Shown here piece by piece: positions 49,251 through 57,492 of a stretch of DNA of 64,000 nt (its first letter is position 1; every line of letters starts with the position of its first letter). The translations under genes and the position numbers were made by a program. Origin of the DNA: Prevotella sp. P3-122 (lineage in GTDB: Bacteria > Bacteroidota > Bacteroidia > Bacteroidales > Bacteroidaceae); the NCBI RefSeq assembly GCF_002251365.1, contig NZ_NPJH01000041.1, positions 1 to 64,000 on the forward strand, in the 5' to 3' direction. Under the pieces are notes generated by a model, which worked only from the letters and a program-made list of their open reading frames with translations, searched no databases and was not told where the DNA came from.

Positions 49251-49258
49251 TATCTTTG
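49251..49258 (+). promoter_or_regulatory. Candidate -7 box for glyS
   Basis: TATCTTTG followed by GCACG is a close match to the Bacteroidota -7 region, 29 bases before the glyS ATG. No exact -33 TTTG is found at 19-21 bases. Confidence 0.6.
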
Positions 49259-49287
49259 CACGCAAAAATCGTAAACTATAATAAATT

Positions 49288-50829
49288 ATGGCACAAGAAG
49301 ATGTATTCAAGAAGATTGTGAGCCACTGCAAGGAGTATGGCTTCGTCTTCCCAAGTAGTGAGATTTATGATGGCCTGGCAGCCGTCTATGACTATGGTCA
49401 GAACGGTGTTGAGCTGAAAAACAATATCAAGCAGTATTGGTGGAAGAGCATGGTTCTGCTGCATGAGAACATTGTCGGTATTGACTCCGCCATCTTCATG
49501 CACCCAACGATATGGAAGGCCAGCGGACACGTCGATGCCTTCAATGACCCACTCATCGACAACCGTGACTCCAAGAAGCGCTACCGCGCTGATGTGCTCA
49601 TAGAGGAGCAGATAGCAAAGTACGACGACAAGATACAGAAAGAGGTTGCCAAGGCACGCAAGCGCTTTGGAGACTCGTTCGATGAAGAGAAATACCTTGA
49701 GACAAGCGAGCGTGTGAAGGAGACCAAGGCAAAGCGTGACGCTTTGCACGAGCGTTTCGCACAGGCCATGCAGGGACCGGATCTTGAGGCCCTTAGGCAG
49801 ATTATCATCGATGAGGAAATCGTAGACCCTATCAGCGGCACTAAGAACTGGACTGATGTGCGCCAGTTCAACCTTATGTTCTCTACAGAGATGGGAGCCA
49901 GCGCCGATGCAGCCATGAAGGTATACTTGCGCCCGGAAACCGCACAGGGTATCTTCGTCAACTACCTCAATGTGCAGAAGACTGGCCGTATGAAGATACC
50001 TTTCGGTATAGCACAGATTGGCAAGGCGTTCCGCAATGAGATTGTTGCACGTCAGTTCGTATTCCGCATGCGTGAGTTTGAGCAGATGGAGATGCAGTTC
50101 TTCGTAAAGCCAGGAACAGAGCTCGACTGGTTCCCCAAATGGAAGCAGATGCGAATGGCATGGCATCAGGCTCTCGGCTTCGGAGCAGAGAACTACCGCT
50201 TCCACGATCATGAGAAACTTGCCCACTATGCCAATGCCGCTACCGACATAGAGTTCAGGATGCCGTTTGGTTTCAAGGAGGTAGAGGGTATACACAGCCG
50301 TACCAACTTTGACCTCTCGCAGCATGAGAAATATTCTGGAAAGAGCATCAAGTACTTCGACCCGGCAACCAACGAGAGCTACGTTCCATATGTCATTGAG
50401 ACATCCATCGGTGTAGACCGTATGTTCCTTTCCGTTATGTGCCACTCTTATCAGGAGGAGAAACTCGAGAACGGCGAGACACGCGTTGTACTGAAGCTGC
50501 CTGCAGCCCTTGCTCCGGTAAAGCTCGCCGTTATGCCGCTCGTCAAGAAGGATGGACTGCCAGAGAAGGCACGTGAGATAATCAACGATTTGAAGTTCCA
50601 CTTCAATTGCCAGTACGACGAGAAGGACTCCATAGGCAAGCGCTACCGCCGTCAGGATGCCATCGGAACACCATATTGTGTGACTGTTGACCACGAGACA
50701 CCAAACGACAACTGCGTGACACTGCGCTTCCGTGACACCATGGAGCAGGAGCGTGTGCCTATAAGCCAGCTTGCAGCCATCATCGAGGACAAGGTTAGCA
50801 TTACCAGCCTTCTCAAGAAGCTGCAATAA
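49288..50829 (+). CDS. glyS: Glycyl-tRNA synthetase (class II, single-chain type)
   Basis: Charges tRNA-Gly. It is 513 residues, the alpha2-type (eukaryote/archaea-like) enzyme that Bacteroidota use instead of the alpha2-beta2 type. Motifs: N-terminal KKIVSHCKEYGFVFPSSEIY; motif 1 near ENIVGIDSAIFMHPTIWKASGHVDAF; LRPETAQGIFVN; motif 2 GKAFRNEI...FRMREFEQMEMQ; motif 3 ETSIGVDRMF. The anticodon-binding domain fills about 410-513 (PVKLAVMPLVKK). The FKBP lipoprotein gene starts 49 bases downstream on the same strand and may be co-transcribed. Confidence 0.96.
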   Translation: MAQEDVFKKIVSHCKEYGFVFPSSEIYDGLAAVYDYGQNGVELKNNIKQYWWKSMVLLHENIVGIDSAIFMHPTIWKASGHVDAFNDPLIDNRDSKKRYRADVLIEEQIAKYDDKIQKEVAKARKRFGDSFDEEKYLETSERVKETKAKRDALHERFAQAMQGPDLEALRQIIIDEEIVDPISGTKNWTDVRQFNLMFSTEMGASADAAMKVYLRPETAQGIFVNYLNVQKTGRMKIPFGIAQIGKAFRNEIVARQFVFRMREFEQMEMQFFVKPGTELDWFPKWKQMRMAWHQALGFGAENYRFHDHEKLAHYANAATDIEFRMPFGFKEVEGIHSRTNFDLSQHEKYSGKSIKYFDPATNESYVPYVIETSIGVDRMFLSVMCHSYQEEKLENGETRVVLKLPAALAPVKLAVMPLVKKDGLPEKAREIINDLKFHFNCQYDEKDSIGKRYRRQDAIGTPYCVTVDHETPNDNCVTLRFRDTMEQERVPISQLAAIIEDKVSITSLLKKLQ

Positions 50830-50878
50830 TGTCATACGGCAAATGCACAGAATCAAGACTTACATTATTCTGTTTTCA

Positions 50879-51484
50879 ATGAAAAAATACACCTTATTAT
50901 ATATGCTCTCCCTTATGGTATCTCTCTTCGGCCTGCCCTCGTGCAGCGAAGAGGACGATACCGTTGAGGAATATCCCGACTGGCAGGCCGTCAACGAGGC
51001 TCGCTGGGAGACCATCTTCGCAGAGGCACAGATGCGGATAGCAGCTGGCGACACTTCGTGGAAGATTCTCCGCAAATGGTCGTTGGAGGATAGCTTGCAG
51101 ACATCCAACACCAATTTCGTTGTGGCACATGTCGAGAATACAGGTACTGGTGCCACCTCGCCTCTATACACAGACTCTGTGCGTGTGTATTACGAGGGCA
51201 GGCTGTTGCCGTCAGTGTCATACACTGATGGCTATGTCTTCGACTCTCACATGCCGCCCACTTCCGCTCCAGTGCAGTTCTATCTTGGTGGCGGCCTTGT
51301 AGATGGTTTTACCACGGCCCTCATGAATATGCATGAAGGTGACAGGTGGACGGTGTACATGCCTTATCAGCTTGGCTACGGCACCTCGGCAAGCTCGTCA
51401 ATCCCTGCATATTCATTACTTACCTTCGATATCACCCTCGTCTCCTTCTTCCGTCCAGGGACAGGAGCGCCGGAGATAAAATAG
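50879..51484 (+). CDS. FKBP-type peptidyl-prolyl isomerase lipoprotein
   Basis: A 201-residue lipoprotein. The start at 50879 gives a signal peptide ending at Cys22 (GLPSC), followed by SEEDDT; longer in-frame starts (50843 and earlier, overlapping glyS) have no signal. Residues about 30-90 form a helical segment (WETIFAEAQMRIAAGDTSWKILRKWS). Residues about 105-201 are the FKBP domain: VRVYYEGRLLPS, GYVFDSH, GLVDGFTTALMNMHEGDRWTVYMPYQLGYG, SLLTFDITLVSF. It probably assists folding of exported proteins at the cell surface or periplasm. Confidence 0.9.
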   Translation: MKKYTLLYMLSLMVSLFGLPSCSEEDDTVEEYPDWQAVNEARWETIFAEAQMRIAAGDTSWKILRKWSLEDSLQTSNTNFVVAHVENTGTGATSPLYTDSVRVYYEGRLLPSVSYTDGYVFDSHMPPTSAPVQFYLGGGLVDGFTTALMNMHEGDRWTVYMPYQLGYGTSASSSIPAYSLLTFDITLVSFFRPGTGAPEIK

Positions 51485-51485
51485 G

Positions 51486-51660
51486 TAGGGTGTATAGTTT
51501 GATGTACAAAAATTGAATATCCTAATTCTGAAGTTCATGTAGGTAATTGTCGCGCTGTAAGCGCAGAAGTACATAGCCCAGGGTGCCGCTGCGCTCTACC
51601 CTGGGCTGTGTGCTTTTGCGCTTACAGCGCATAATGCCTACGGTATTCGTGTAATCACAC
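51486..51660 (+). repeat. Modular palindromic element, cluster B (short form)
   Basis: The boundary motif TAGGGTGTATAGTTTGATGT begins at 51486. The modules that follow are GCGCT/AGCGC, AGCCCAGGGT/ACCCTGGGCT and GCGCT/AGCGC. It lacks the AAGCGT/ACGCTT and GCCCT/AGGGC modules found in clusters C and D. It fills most of the 351-base gap before the first bspA-like gene; the remaining 175 bases match the leader of the second copy. Confidence 0.85.
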
Positions 51661-51835
51661 CTCGCCTCGTTCCAAAAGCACGGAGTATCTTGCCATTTTG
51701 AGTGTTTTTGGCTTTAAAAGCCGCAAAAACATCAAAAATATCGCCCTGATTTTTTTTGTATGTGTTTTTTTGCTAAATTTACAGAATCAAAATACATATA
51801 AAAATTCAATCAAACAATCTCAAAATTTTAAATAT

Positions 51836-53758
51836 ATGAAGACACTAAAACTATTGACCTGCACGATGCTGCTGTTGGTAGCTATGGCGGCAGGTGCAGA
51901 GACCATTTCTGACGTTACTATCGGGAATCTTGTGTATAGCCTTGACACAGACACCAAGGTCGCTACTGTCACGGGATATGACAGTAGTAATAAACCCACG
52001 GATGTTGTCATACCCAATACCATTGAGTACGGGGGGAAAAATTATTCTGTGACGACTATTGGACAGTGGGCTTTTTCTTCTTGCATCTCCCTTGCATCCA
52101 TCGACATACCTAACTCTGTGACGACTATTGGAGAGAGCGCTTTTGCTTCTTGCGAATCCCTTGCATCCATCGACATACCTAACTCTGTGATGACTATTGG
52201 AGAGAGGGTTTTTTCTCATTGCTCTTCCCTTGCATCCGTCAACATACCTAACTCTGTGACGACTATTGGAGAGAGCGCTTTTTCTTCTTGCGAATCCCTT
52301 GCATCCATCGACATACCTAACTCTGTGACGACTATTGGAGAGGGGGCTTTTTGTAATTGCTCTTCCCTTGCATCCATCGACATACCTAACTCTGTGACGA
52401 CTATTGGAGAGGGGGCTTTTGCTTATTGCACCTCCCTTGCATCCATCGACATACCTAACTCTGTGACGACTATTGGAGAGCGGGCTTTTTCTGATTGCTA
52501 TTCCCTTGCATCCATCGACATACCTAACTCTGTGACGACTATTGGAAAATATGCTCTTGCTTATTGCTCCTCCCTTGCATCCGTCAACATACCTAACTCT
52601 GTGACGACTATTGGAGAATATGCTTTTTATAATTGCACTTCCCTTGCATCCATCGACATACCTAACTCTGTGACGACTATTGGAAAGGCGGCTTTTTATA
52701 ATTGCACCTCCCTTGCATCCATCGACATACCTAACTCTGTGACGACTATTGGAGAGCAGGCTTTTGCAAGTTGCACCTCCCTTGCATCCATCGACATACC
52801 TAACTCTGTGACGACTATTGGAGAGTTGGCTTTTGATTATTGCACTTCCCTTGCATCCATCAGGGTTGCATCAGACAATCCTAATTATATTGGCATTGAC
52901 GGTGTTTTGTTCAATAAGGACAAGACAATGATAGTTGTATATCCAGAAGGTAAAGACGGCTCCGAATACACCATACCTAACTCTGTGACGACTATTGGAG
53001 AGTGGGCTTTTGTTAGATGCTCCTCCCTTGCATCCATCGACATACCTAACTCTGTGACGACTATTGGAAAATATGCTTTTGCTTATTGCACTTCCCTTGC
53101 ATCCATCGACATACCTAACTCTGTGACGACTATTGGAGAGTGTACTTTTTATAGATGCACCTCCCTTGCATCCGTCAACATACCTAACTCTGTGACGACT
53201 ATTGGAAAGATGGCTTTTTCTCATTGCTCTTCCCTTGCATCCATCGACATACCTAACTCTGTGACGACTATTGGATATGAGGCTTTTTCTTCTTGCGAAT
53301 CCCTTGCATCCATCGACATACCTAACTCTGTGACGACTATTGGAAAATTTGCTTTTGCTTATTGCTTTTCACTTGCGTCCGTCAACATTGGAGAGTCTGT
53401 CACTACTATCGGAGTTGGAGCTTTTATCTACTGTTATTATATCACCTCCGTGACATGTCTTGCCAAGGAATGTCCTGTGTGTGATAAAGGCCTGTGGAAT
53501 AACATATTCTCAGTCTTCGATACTGCCACATTATACGTGCCCAAGCAGTCTATAGACGCATACAAGACCACCGATCCATGGAGCGACTTTGTGAATGTCG
53601 TTGCCCTTGAGGACACCGGCATTGAGGGCAAGCCGACGGATAATGCGCCAAGAGTGGATGCCGTGTATGACATTGACGGCAGGCGCACGGACTCAATGAA
53701 GCGTGGACTGAATATTGTGCGCATGAGCGACGGCACAACGCGAAAGGTAATGAAGTAA
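51836..53758 (+). CDS. BspA-like leucine-rich-repeat surface protein, copy 1
   Basis: A 640-residue secreted protein; the start at 51836 gives the signal peptide MKTLKLLTCTMLLLVAMAAGAE, while the in-frame extension to 51698 lies in the leader. An N-terminal cap (ETISDVTIGNLVYSLD) is followed by 19 LRR_5 units of 23 residues (NSVTTIGExAFxxCxSLASIDIP), encoded by 69-base repeats. One 36-residue module (SDNPNYIGIDGVLFNKDKTM...) interrupts after unit 12. The C-terminal tail is VYDIDGRRTDSMKRGLNIVRMSD-type, ending in RKVMK. BspA proteins bind fibronectin, fibrinogen and other bacteria in oral Bacteroidota; binding here is inferred. The gene is paired with a near-copy at 54433. Confidence 0.92.
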   Translation: MKTLKLLTCTMLLLVAMAAGAETISDVTIGNLVYSLDTDTKVATVTGYDSSNKPTDVVIPNTIEYGGKNYSVTTIGQWAFSSCISLASIDIPNSVTTIGESAFASCESLASIDIPNSVMTIGERVFSHCSSLASVNIPNSVTTIGESAFSSCESLASIDIPNSVTTIGEGAFCNCSSLASIDIPNSVTTIGEGAFAYCTSLASIDIPNSVTTIGERAFSDCYSLASIDIPNSVTTIGKYALAYCSSLASVNIPNSVTTIGEYAFYNCTSLASIDIPNSVTTIGKAAFYNCTSLASIDIPNSVTTIGEQAFASCTSLASIDIPNSVTTIGELAFDYCTSLASIRVASDNPNYIGIDGVLFNKDKTMIVVYPEGKDGSEYTIPNSVTTIGEWAFVRCSSLASIDIPNSVTTIGKYAFAYCTSLASIDIPNSVTTIGECTFYRCTSLASVNIPNSVTTIGKMAFSHCSSLASIDIPNSVTTIGYEAFSSCESLASIDIPNSVTTIGKFAFAYCFSLASVNIGESVTTIGVGAFIYCYYITSVTCLAKECPVCDKGLWNNIFSVFDTATLYVPKQSIDAYKTTDPWSDFVNVVALEDTGIEGKPTDNAPRVDAVYDIDGRRTDSMKRGLNIVRMSDGTTRKVMK

Positions 53759-53821
53759 TAGCGTGAGGCCGCACAGGCGTAAGGACCGAGAAAGAACACG
53801 CCTGCACACGCCACCGCCACA

Positions 53822-53870
53822 CAAAGGAGGTTGCATCAGGGGCTACATGCCCACGGTGCAACCTCCTTTG
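53822..53870 (+). terminator. Terminator after bspA-like copy 1
   Basis: CAAAGGAGGTTGCA (53822-53835) pairs perfectly with TGCAACCTCCTTTG (53857-53870), with a 21-base loop. An identical structure follows copy 2. Confidence 0.8.
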
Positions 53871-53943
53871 CCTTAGATGAAAGCCACGCAGATATTGACT
53901 TTTATTGCTGTCCCGTAAAACTTTTGCATAGAAAATAAATTAG

Positions 53944-54256
53944 TAGGGTGTACAGTTTGATGTGCAAAAATTGAATATCCTAATTCTGAAGTTCATGTCG
54001 GTAATTGTCGCGCTGTAAGCGCAGAAGCGTTATCTTTCCTGCCATTATCTACGCTTTTGCCCTTAGCAGGGCGACCGTTAACTACATGAAATAACCCAGG
54101 GTGTCGCTACGCTCTACCCTGGGCTATGCGCTTTTGCGCTTACAGCGCGACCATTAACGACATGGATATAACCCAGGGTGCCGCTACGCTCTACCCTGGG
54201 CTGTGTGCTTTTGCGCTTACAGCGCATAATGCCTACGGTATTCGTGTAATCACACC
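53944..54256 (+). repeat. Modular palindromic element, cluster C (long form)
   Basis: The boundary motif TAGGGTGTACAGTTTGATGT begins at 53944. It is followed by GCGCT/AGCGC, AAGCGT/ACGCTT, GCCCT/AGGGC, ACCCAGGGT/ACCCTGGGCT, GCGCT/AGCGC, a second ACCCAGGGT/ACCCTGGGCT and a final GCGCT/AGCGC. It lies between the two bspA-like genes, filling the 674-base gap together with the terminator and the leader of copy 2. Confidence 0.85.
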
Positions 54257-54432
54257 TCGCCTCGCTCCAAAAGCACGGAGTATCTTGCCATTTTGAGTGT
54301 TTTTGGCTTTAAAAGCCGCAAAAACATCAAAAAAATCGCCCTGAATTATTTTTGTATGTGTTTTTTTTGCTAAATTTACAGAATCAAAATACATATAAAA
54401 ATTCAATCAAACAATCTCAAAATTTTAAATAT

Positions 54433-56460
54433 ATGAAGACACTTAAACTATTGACCGCCACGATGCTGCTGTTGGTAGCTATGGCGGCAGGTGCAGAGAC
54501 CATTTCTGACGTTACTATCGGGAATCTTGTGTATATCCTTGACACAGACACCAAGGTCGCTACTGTCACGGGATATGACCGTAGTAATAAACCCACGGAT
54601 GTTGTCATACCCAATACCATTGAGTACGGGGGGAATTATTCTGTGACGACTATTGGAGAGCGGGCTTTTTATTCTTGCAAATCCCTTGCATCCATCGACA
54701 TACCTAACTCTGTGACGACTATTGGAGAGAGGGCTTTTTATTCTTGCACCTCCCTTGCATCCATCGACATACCTAACTCTGTGACGACTATTGGAGAGTG
54801 GGCTTTTTCTAATTGCACTTCCCTTGCATCCATCGACATACCTAACTCTGTGACGACTATTGGAGAGTTGGCTTTTGGTTATTGCACTTCCCTTGCATCC
54901 ATCAGTGTTGCATCAGACAATCCTAATTATATTGGCATTGACGGTGTTTTGTTCAACAAGGACAAGACAATGATAGTTGTATATCCAGCAGGTAAAGACG
55001 GCTCCGAATACACCATACCTAACTCTGTGACGACTATTGGAGAATATGCTTTTTATAATTGCACCTCCCTTGCATCCATCGACATACCTAACTCTGTGAC
55101 GACTATTGGAGAGGGGGCTTTTTTTGAATGCTCTTCCCTTGCATCCATCGACATACCTAACTCTGTGACGACTATTGGAGAGGGGGCTTTTTTAGGATGC
55201 AAATCCCTTGCATCCATCGACATACCTAACTCTGTGACGACTATTGGAGAGCAGGCTTTTTCTGATTGCTCTTCCCTTGCATCCGTCACCATACCTAACT
55301 CTGTGACGACTATTGGAGAATATGCTTTTGAAAATTGCACTTCCCTTGCATCCATCGACATACCTAACTCTGTGACGACTATTGGAGAGGGGGCTTTTTT
55401 TGAATGCTCTTCCCTTGCATCCGTCACCATACCTAACTCTGTGACGACTATTGGAGAATATGCTTTTTATAATTGCACTTCCCTTGCATCCATCGACATA
55501 CCTAACTCTGTGACGACTATTGGAGAGTGGGCTTTTTCTAATTGCACCTCCCTTGCATCCATCAGTGTTGCATCAGACAATCCTAATTATATTGGCATTG
55601 ACGGTGTTTTGTTCAATAAGGACAAGACAATGATAGTTGTATATCCAGAAGGTAAAGACGGCTCCGAATACACCATACCTAACTCTGTGACGACTATTGG
55701 AGAGTGGGCTTTTTCTTCTTGCTCTTCACTTACATCCATCGACATACCTAACTCTGTGACGACTATTGGAGAATATGCTTTTGCTTATTGCTCCTCCCTT
55801 GCATCCATCGACATACCTAACTCTGTGACGACTATTGGAGAGTGTACTTTTTATAGATGCACCTCCCTTGCATCCGTCAACATACCTAACTCTGTGACGA
55901 CTATTGGAAAGATGGCTTTTTCTCATTGCTCTTCCCTTGCATCCATCGACATACCTAACTCTGTGACGACTATTGGATATGAGGCTTTTTCTTCTTGCGA
56001 ATCCCTTGCATCCATCGACATACCTAACTCTGTGACGACTATTGGAAAATATGCTTTTGCTAATTGCTTTTCACTTGCATCCGTCAACATTGGAGAGTCT
56101 GTCACTACTATCGGAGATGGAGCTTTTGCCGGCTGTTATGATATCACCTCCGTGACATGTCTTGCCAAGGAATGTCCTGTGTATGATAAAGACTCGAGGT
56201 TTAACATGTTCTATGTCTACAAAACTGCCACATTATACGTGCCCAAGCAGTCTATAGACGCATACAAGACCACCGCTCCATGGAGCAACTTTGTGAATGT
56301 CGTTGCCCTTGAGGACACGGGCATTGAGGGCAAGCCGACGGATAATGCGCCAAGAGTGGATGCCGTGTATGACATTGACGGCAGGCGCACGGACTCAATG
56401 AAGCGTGGACTGAATATTGTGCGCATGAGCGACGGCACAACGCGAAAGGTAATGAAGTAA
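54433..56460 (+). CDS. BspA-like leucine-rich-repeat surface protein, copy 2
   Basis: A 675-residue secreted protein, near-duplicate of the 51836 product. The start at 54433 gives the signal peptide MKTLKLLTATMLLLVAMAAGAE. It also has 19 LRR_5 units of 23 residues, but with two copies of the SDNPNYIGIDGVLFNKDKTM module (after units 4 and 12) instead of one, which explains the 35 extra residues. Units 15-17 (ECTF, KMAF, YEAF) are the same as in copy 1, while earlier units differ in order. The C-terminal tail is identical in its last 50 or so residues. The upstream T-run before GCTAAATTTA is 8 bases here and 7 in copy 1. The likely role is adhesion. Confidence 0.92.
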   Translation: MKTLKLLTATMLLLVAMAAGAETISDVTIGNLVYILDTDTKVATVTGYDRSNKPTDVVIPNTIEYGGNYSVTTIGERAFYSCKSLASIDIPNSVTTIGERAFYSCTSLASIDIPNSVTTIGEWAFSNCTSLASIDIPNSVTTIGELAFGYCTSLASISVASDNPNYIGIDGVLFNKDKTMIVVYPAGKDGSEYTIPNSVTTIGEYAFYNCTSLASIDIPNSVTTIGEGAFFECSSLASIDIPNSVTTIGEGAFLGCKSLASIDIPNSVTTIGEQAFSDCSSLASVTIPNSVTTIGEYAFENCTSLASIDIPNSVTTIGEGAFFECSSLASVTIPNSVTTIGEYAFYNCTSLASIDIPNSVTTIGEWAFSNCTSLASISVASDNPNYIGIDGVLFNKDKTMIVVYPEGKDGSEYTIPNSVTTIGEWAFSSCSSLTSIDIPNSVTTIGEYAFAYCSSLASIDIPNSVTTIGECTFYRCTSLASVNIPNSVTTIGKMAFSHCSSLASIDIPNSVTTIGYEAFSSCESLASIDIPNSVTTIGKYAFANCFSLASVNIGESVTTIGDGAFAGCYDITSVTCLAKECPVYDKDSRFNMFYVYKTATLYVPKQSIDAYKTTAPWSNFVNVVALEDTGIEGKPTDNAPRVDAVYDIDGRRTDSMKRGLNIVRMSDGTTRKVMK

Positions 56461-56523
56461 TAGCGTGAGGCCGCACAGGCGTAAGGACCGAGAAAGAACA
56501 CGCCTGCACACGCCACCGCCACA

Positions 56524-56572
56524 CAAAGGAGGTTGCATCAGGGGCTACATGCCCACGGTGCAACCTCCTTTG
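56524..56572 (+). terminator. Terminator after bspA-like copy 2
   Basis: CAAAGGAGGTTGCA (56524-56537) pairs with TGCAACCTCCTTTG (56559-56572); the same sequence follows copy 1. Confidence 0.8.
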
Positions 56573-56645
56573 CCTTAGATGAAAGCCTCGCAGATATTGA
56601 CTTTTATTGCTGTCCGGTAAAACTTTTGCACGGAAAATAAATTAG

Positions 56646-56957
56646 TAGGGTGTACAGTTTGATGTGCAAAAATTGAATATCCTAATTCAGAAGTTCATGT
56701 CGGCAATTGTCGCGCTGTAAGCGCAGAAGCGTTATCTTTCCTGCCATTATCTACGCTTTTGCCCTTAGCAGGGCGACCGTCAACTACATGTAATAACCCA
56801 GGGTGTCGCTACGCTCTACCCTGGGCTATGCGCTTTTGCGCTTACAGCGCGCATGGGACAATATCCGCTTAGCCCCAGGGTGTCGCTACGCTACATTTAC
56901 CCTGGGCTTTGTGCTTTTGCGCTTACAGTGCGTAATGCCTATGGTATTCGTGTAATC
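56646..56957 (+). repeat. Modular palindromic element, cluster D (long form)
   Basis: The boundary motif TAGGGTGTACAGTTTGATGT begins at 56646. The same module order as cluster C follows, but the second CCCAGGGT hairpin is altered (CCCCAGGGTG...CATTTACCCTGGGC) and the linker before it differs. It fills most of the 630-base gap before 57091. The end matches the other copies up to GGTATTCGTGTAATCA. Confidence 0.85.
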
Positions 56958-57010
56958 ATTAAAAATGCAAAAAAACACTATTTTTTTTATCATATTCACG
57001 CAGATTCTAT

Positions 57011-57018
57011 TATCTTTG
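57011..57018 (+). promoter_or_regulatory. Candidate -7 box for the 57091 gene
   Basis: TATCTTTG followed by CAAC fits the Bacteroidota -7 box and lies 72 bases before the ATG. The -33 region is T/A-rich without an exact TTTG. Confidence 0.6.
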
Positions 57019-57090
57019 CAACAGAATAAATGCTTTTAACACAGCGGGTACCATTACCCAACGACAAATCTATTAACAGCATACAACATT

Positions 57091-57492
57091 ATGAAGAAAG
57101 CATGTTTTTTGACGGCCGTCATTGCGCTCATGACACTCCCAGCCAACGCTAACGGCTACGACTATCTGACATTTGAAGACAACAGCGGGCAGCTAACGTC
57201 CATGACAGTAACCAATCTGAAGATTACCATCGCCGACAACAACCTCGTTGTCACCAACGCTGACGGCACTCTGCAGTTTCCCATCTCCTCAATGGCGAAG
57301 ATGTTCTTTGCCGAGACATCGGGAGTAGGAGAGTTGCCCGCTACCGATGGCGGTGAGGTGGTTGCATATACTACAGCAGGTGTGCGCGTAGGAAAATTCA
57401 AGGATATCGAGGCCGCACGCCGAAGTCTCGACAAGGGCATATATCTGTTCAAGACTCAAGGTAAAACACTTAAGACCGTACTCGACAAATGA
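57091..57492 (+). CDS. Small secreted protein with C-terminal sorting-like tail
   Basis: A 133-residue protein with signal peptide (MKKACFLTAVIALMTLPANA). The mature part begins YDYLTFEDNSGQLTSM, has short beta strands (LKITIADNNLVVTNADG, FPISSMAKMFF) and ends with a tail of the type VVAYTTAGVRVGKF...LDKGIYLFKTQGKTLKTV. Such small proteins are often found before Cthe_2159-like genes in Prevotella, as here: the stop overlaps the next start (ATGA at 57489-57492), so the two are translationally coupled. Function unknown; a shared surface structure is possible. Confidence 0.75.
   Translation: MKKACFLTAVIALMTLPANANGYDYLTFEDNSGQLTSMTVTNLKITIADNNLVVTNADGTLQFPISSMAKMFFAETSGVGELPATDGGEVVAYTTAGVRVGKFKDIEAARRSLDKGIYLFKTQGKTLKTVLDK

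Larger units (their letters stand above)
51486..56645 (+). repeat. Tandem duplication carrying two bspA-like genes
   Basis: Two direct repeats, 51486-53943 (about 2.46 kb) and 53944-56645 (about 2.70 kb), each contain a palindromic element, a leader, a bspA-like gene, a terminator and a short tail. A third element starts at 56646. Leader, signal peptide, C-terminal tail and terminator are nearly identical between the copies. The LRR centres differ in unit order, and the elements differ in module number. Confidence 0.9.

Noticed and set aside
49276..50856. 526-codon minus-strand open frame antisense to glyS
   Set aside because: It mirrors glyS almost exactly and has Leu/Cys/His-rich antisense composition with no family resemblance. 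glyS itself is certain.
52043..53451. Regular 69-base repeats that could be read as a CRISPR array
   Set aside because: The repeats are in frame and encode 23-residue LRR_5 units of a signal-peptide protein. Spacers are too short and are themselves codons. No cas genes are present.
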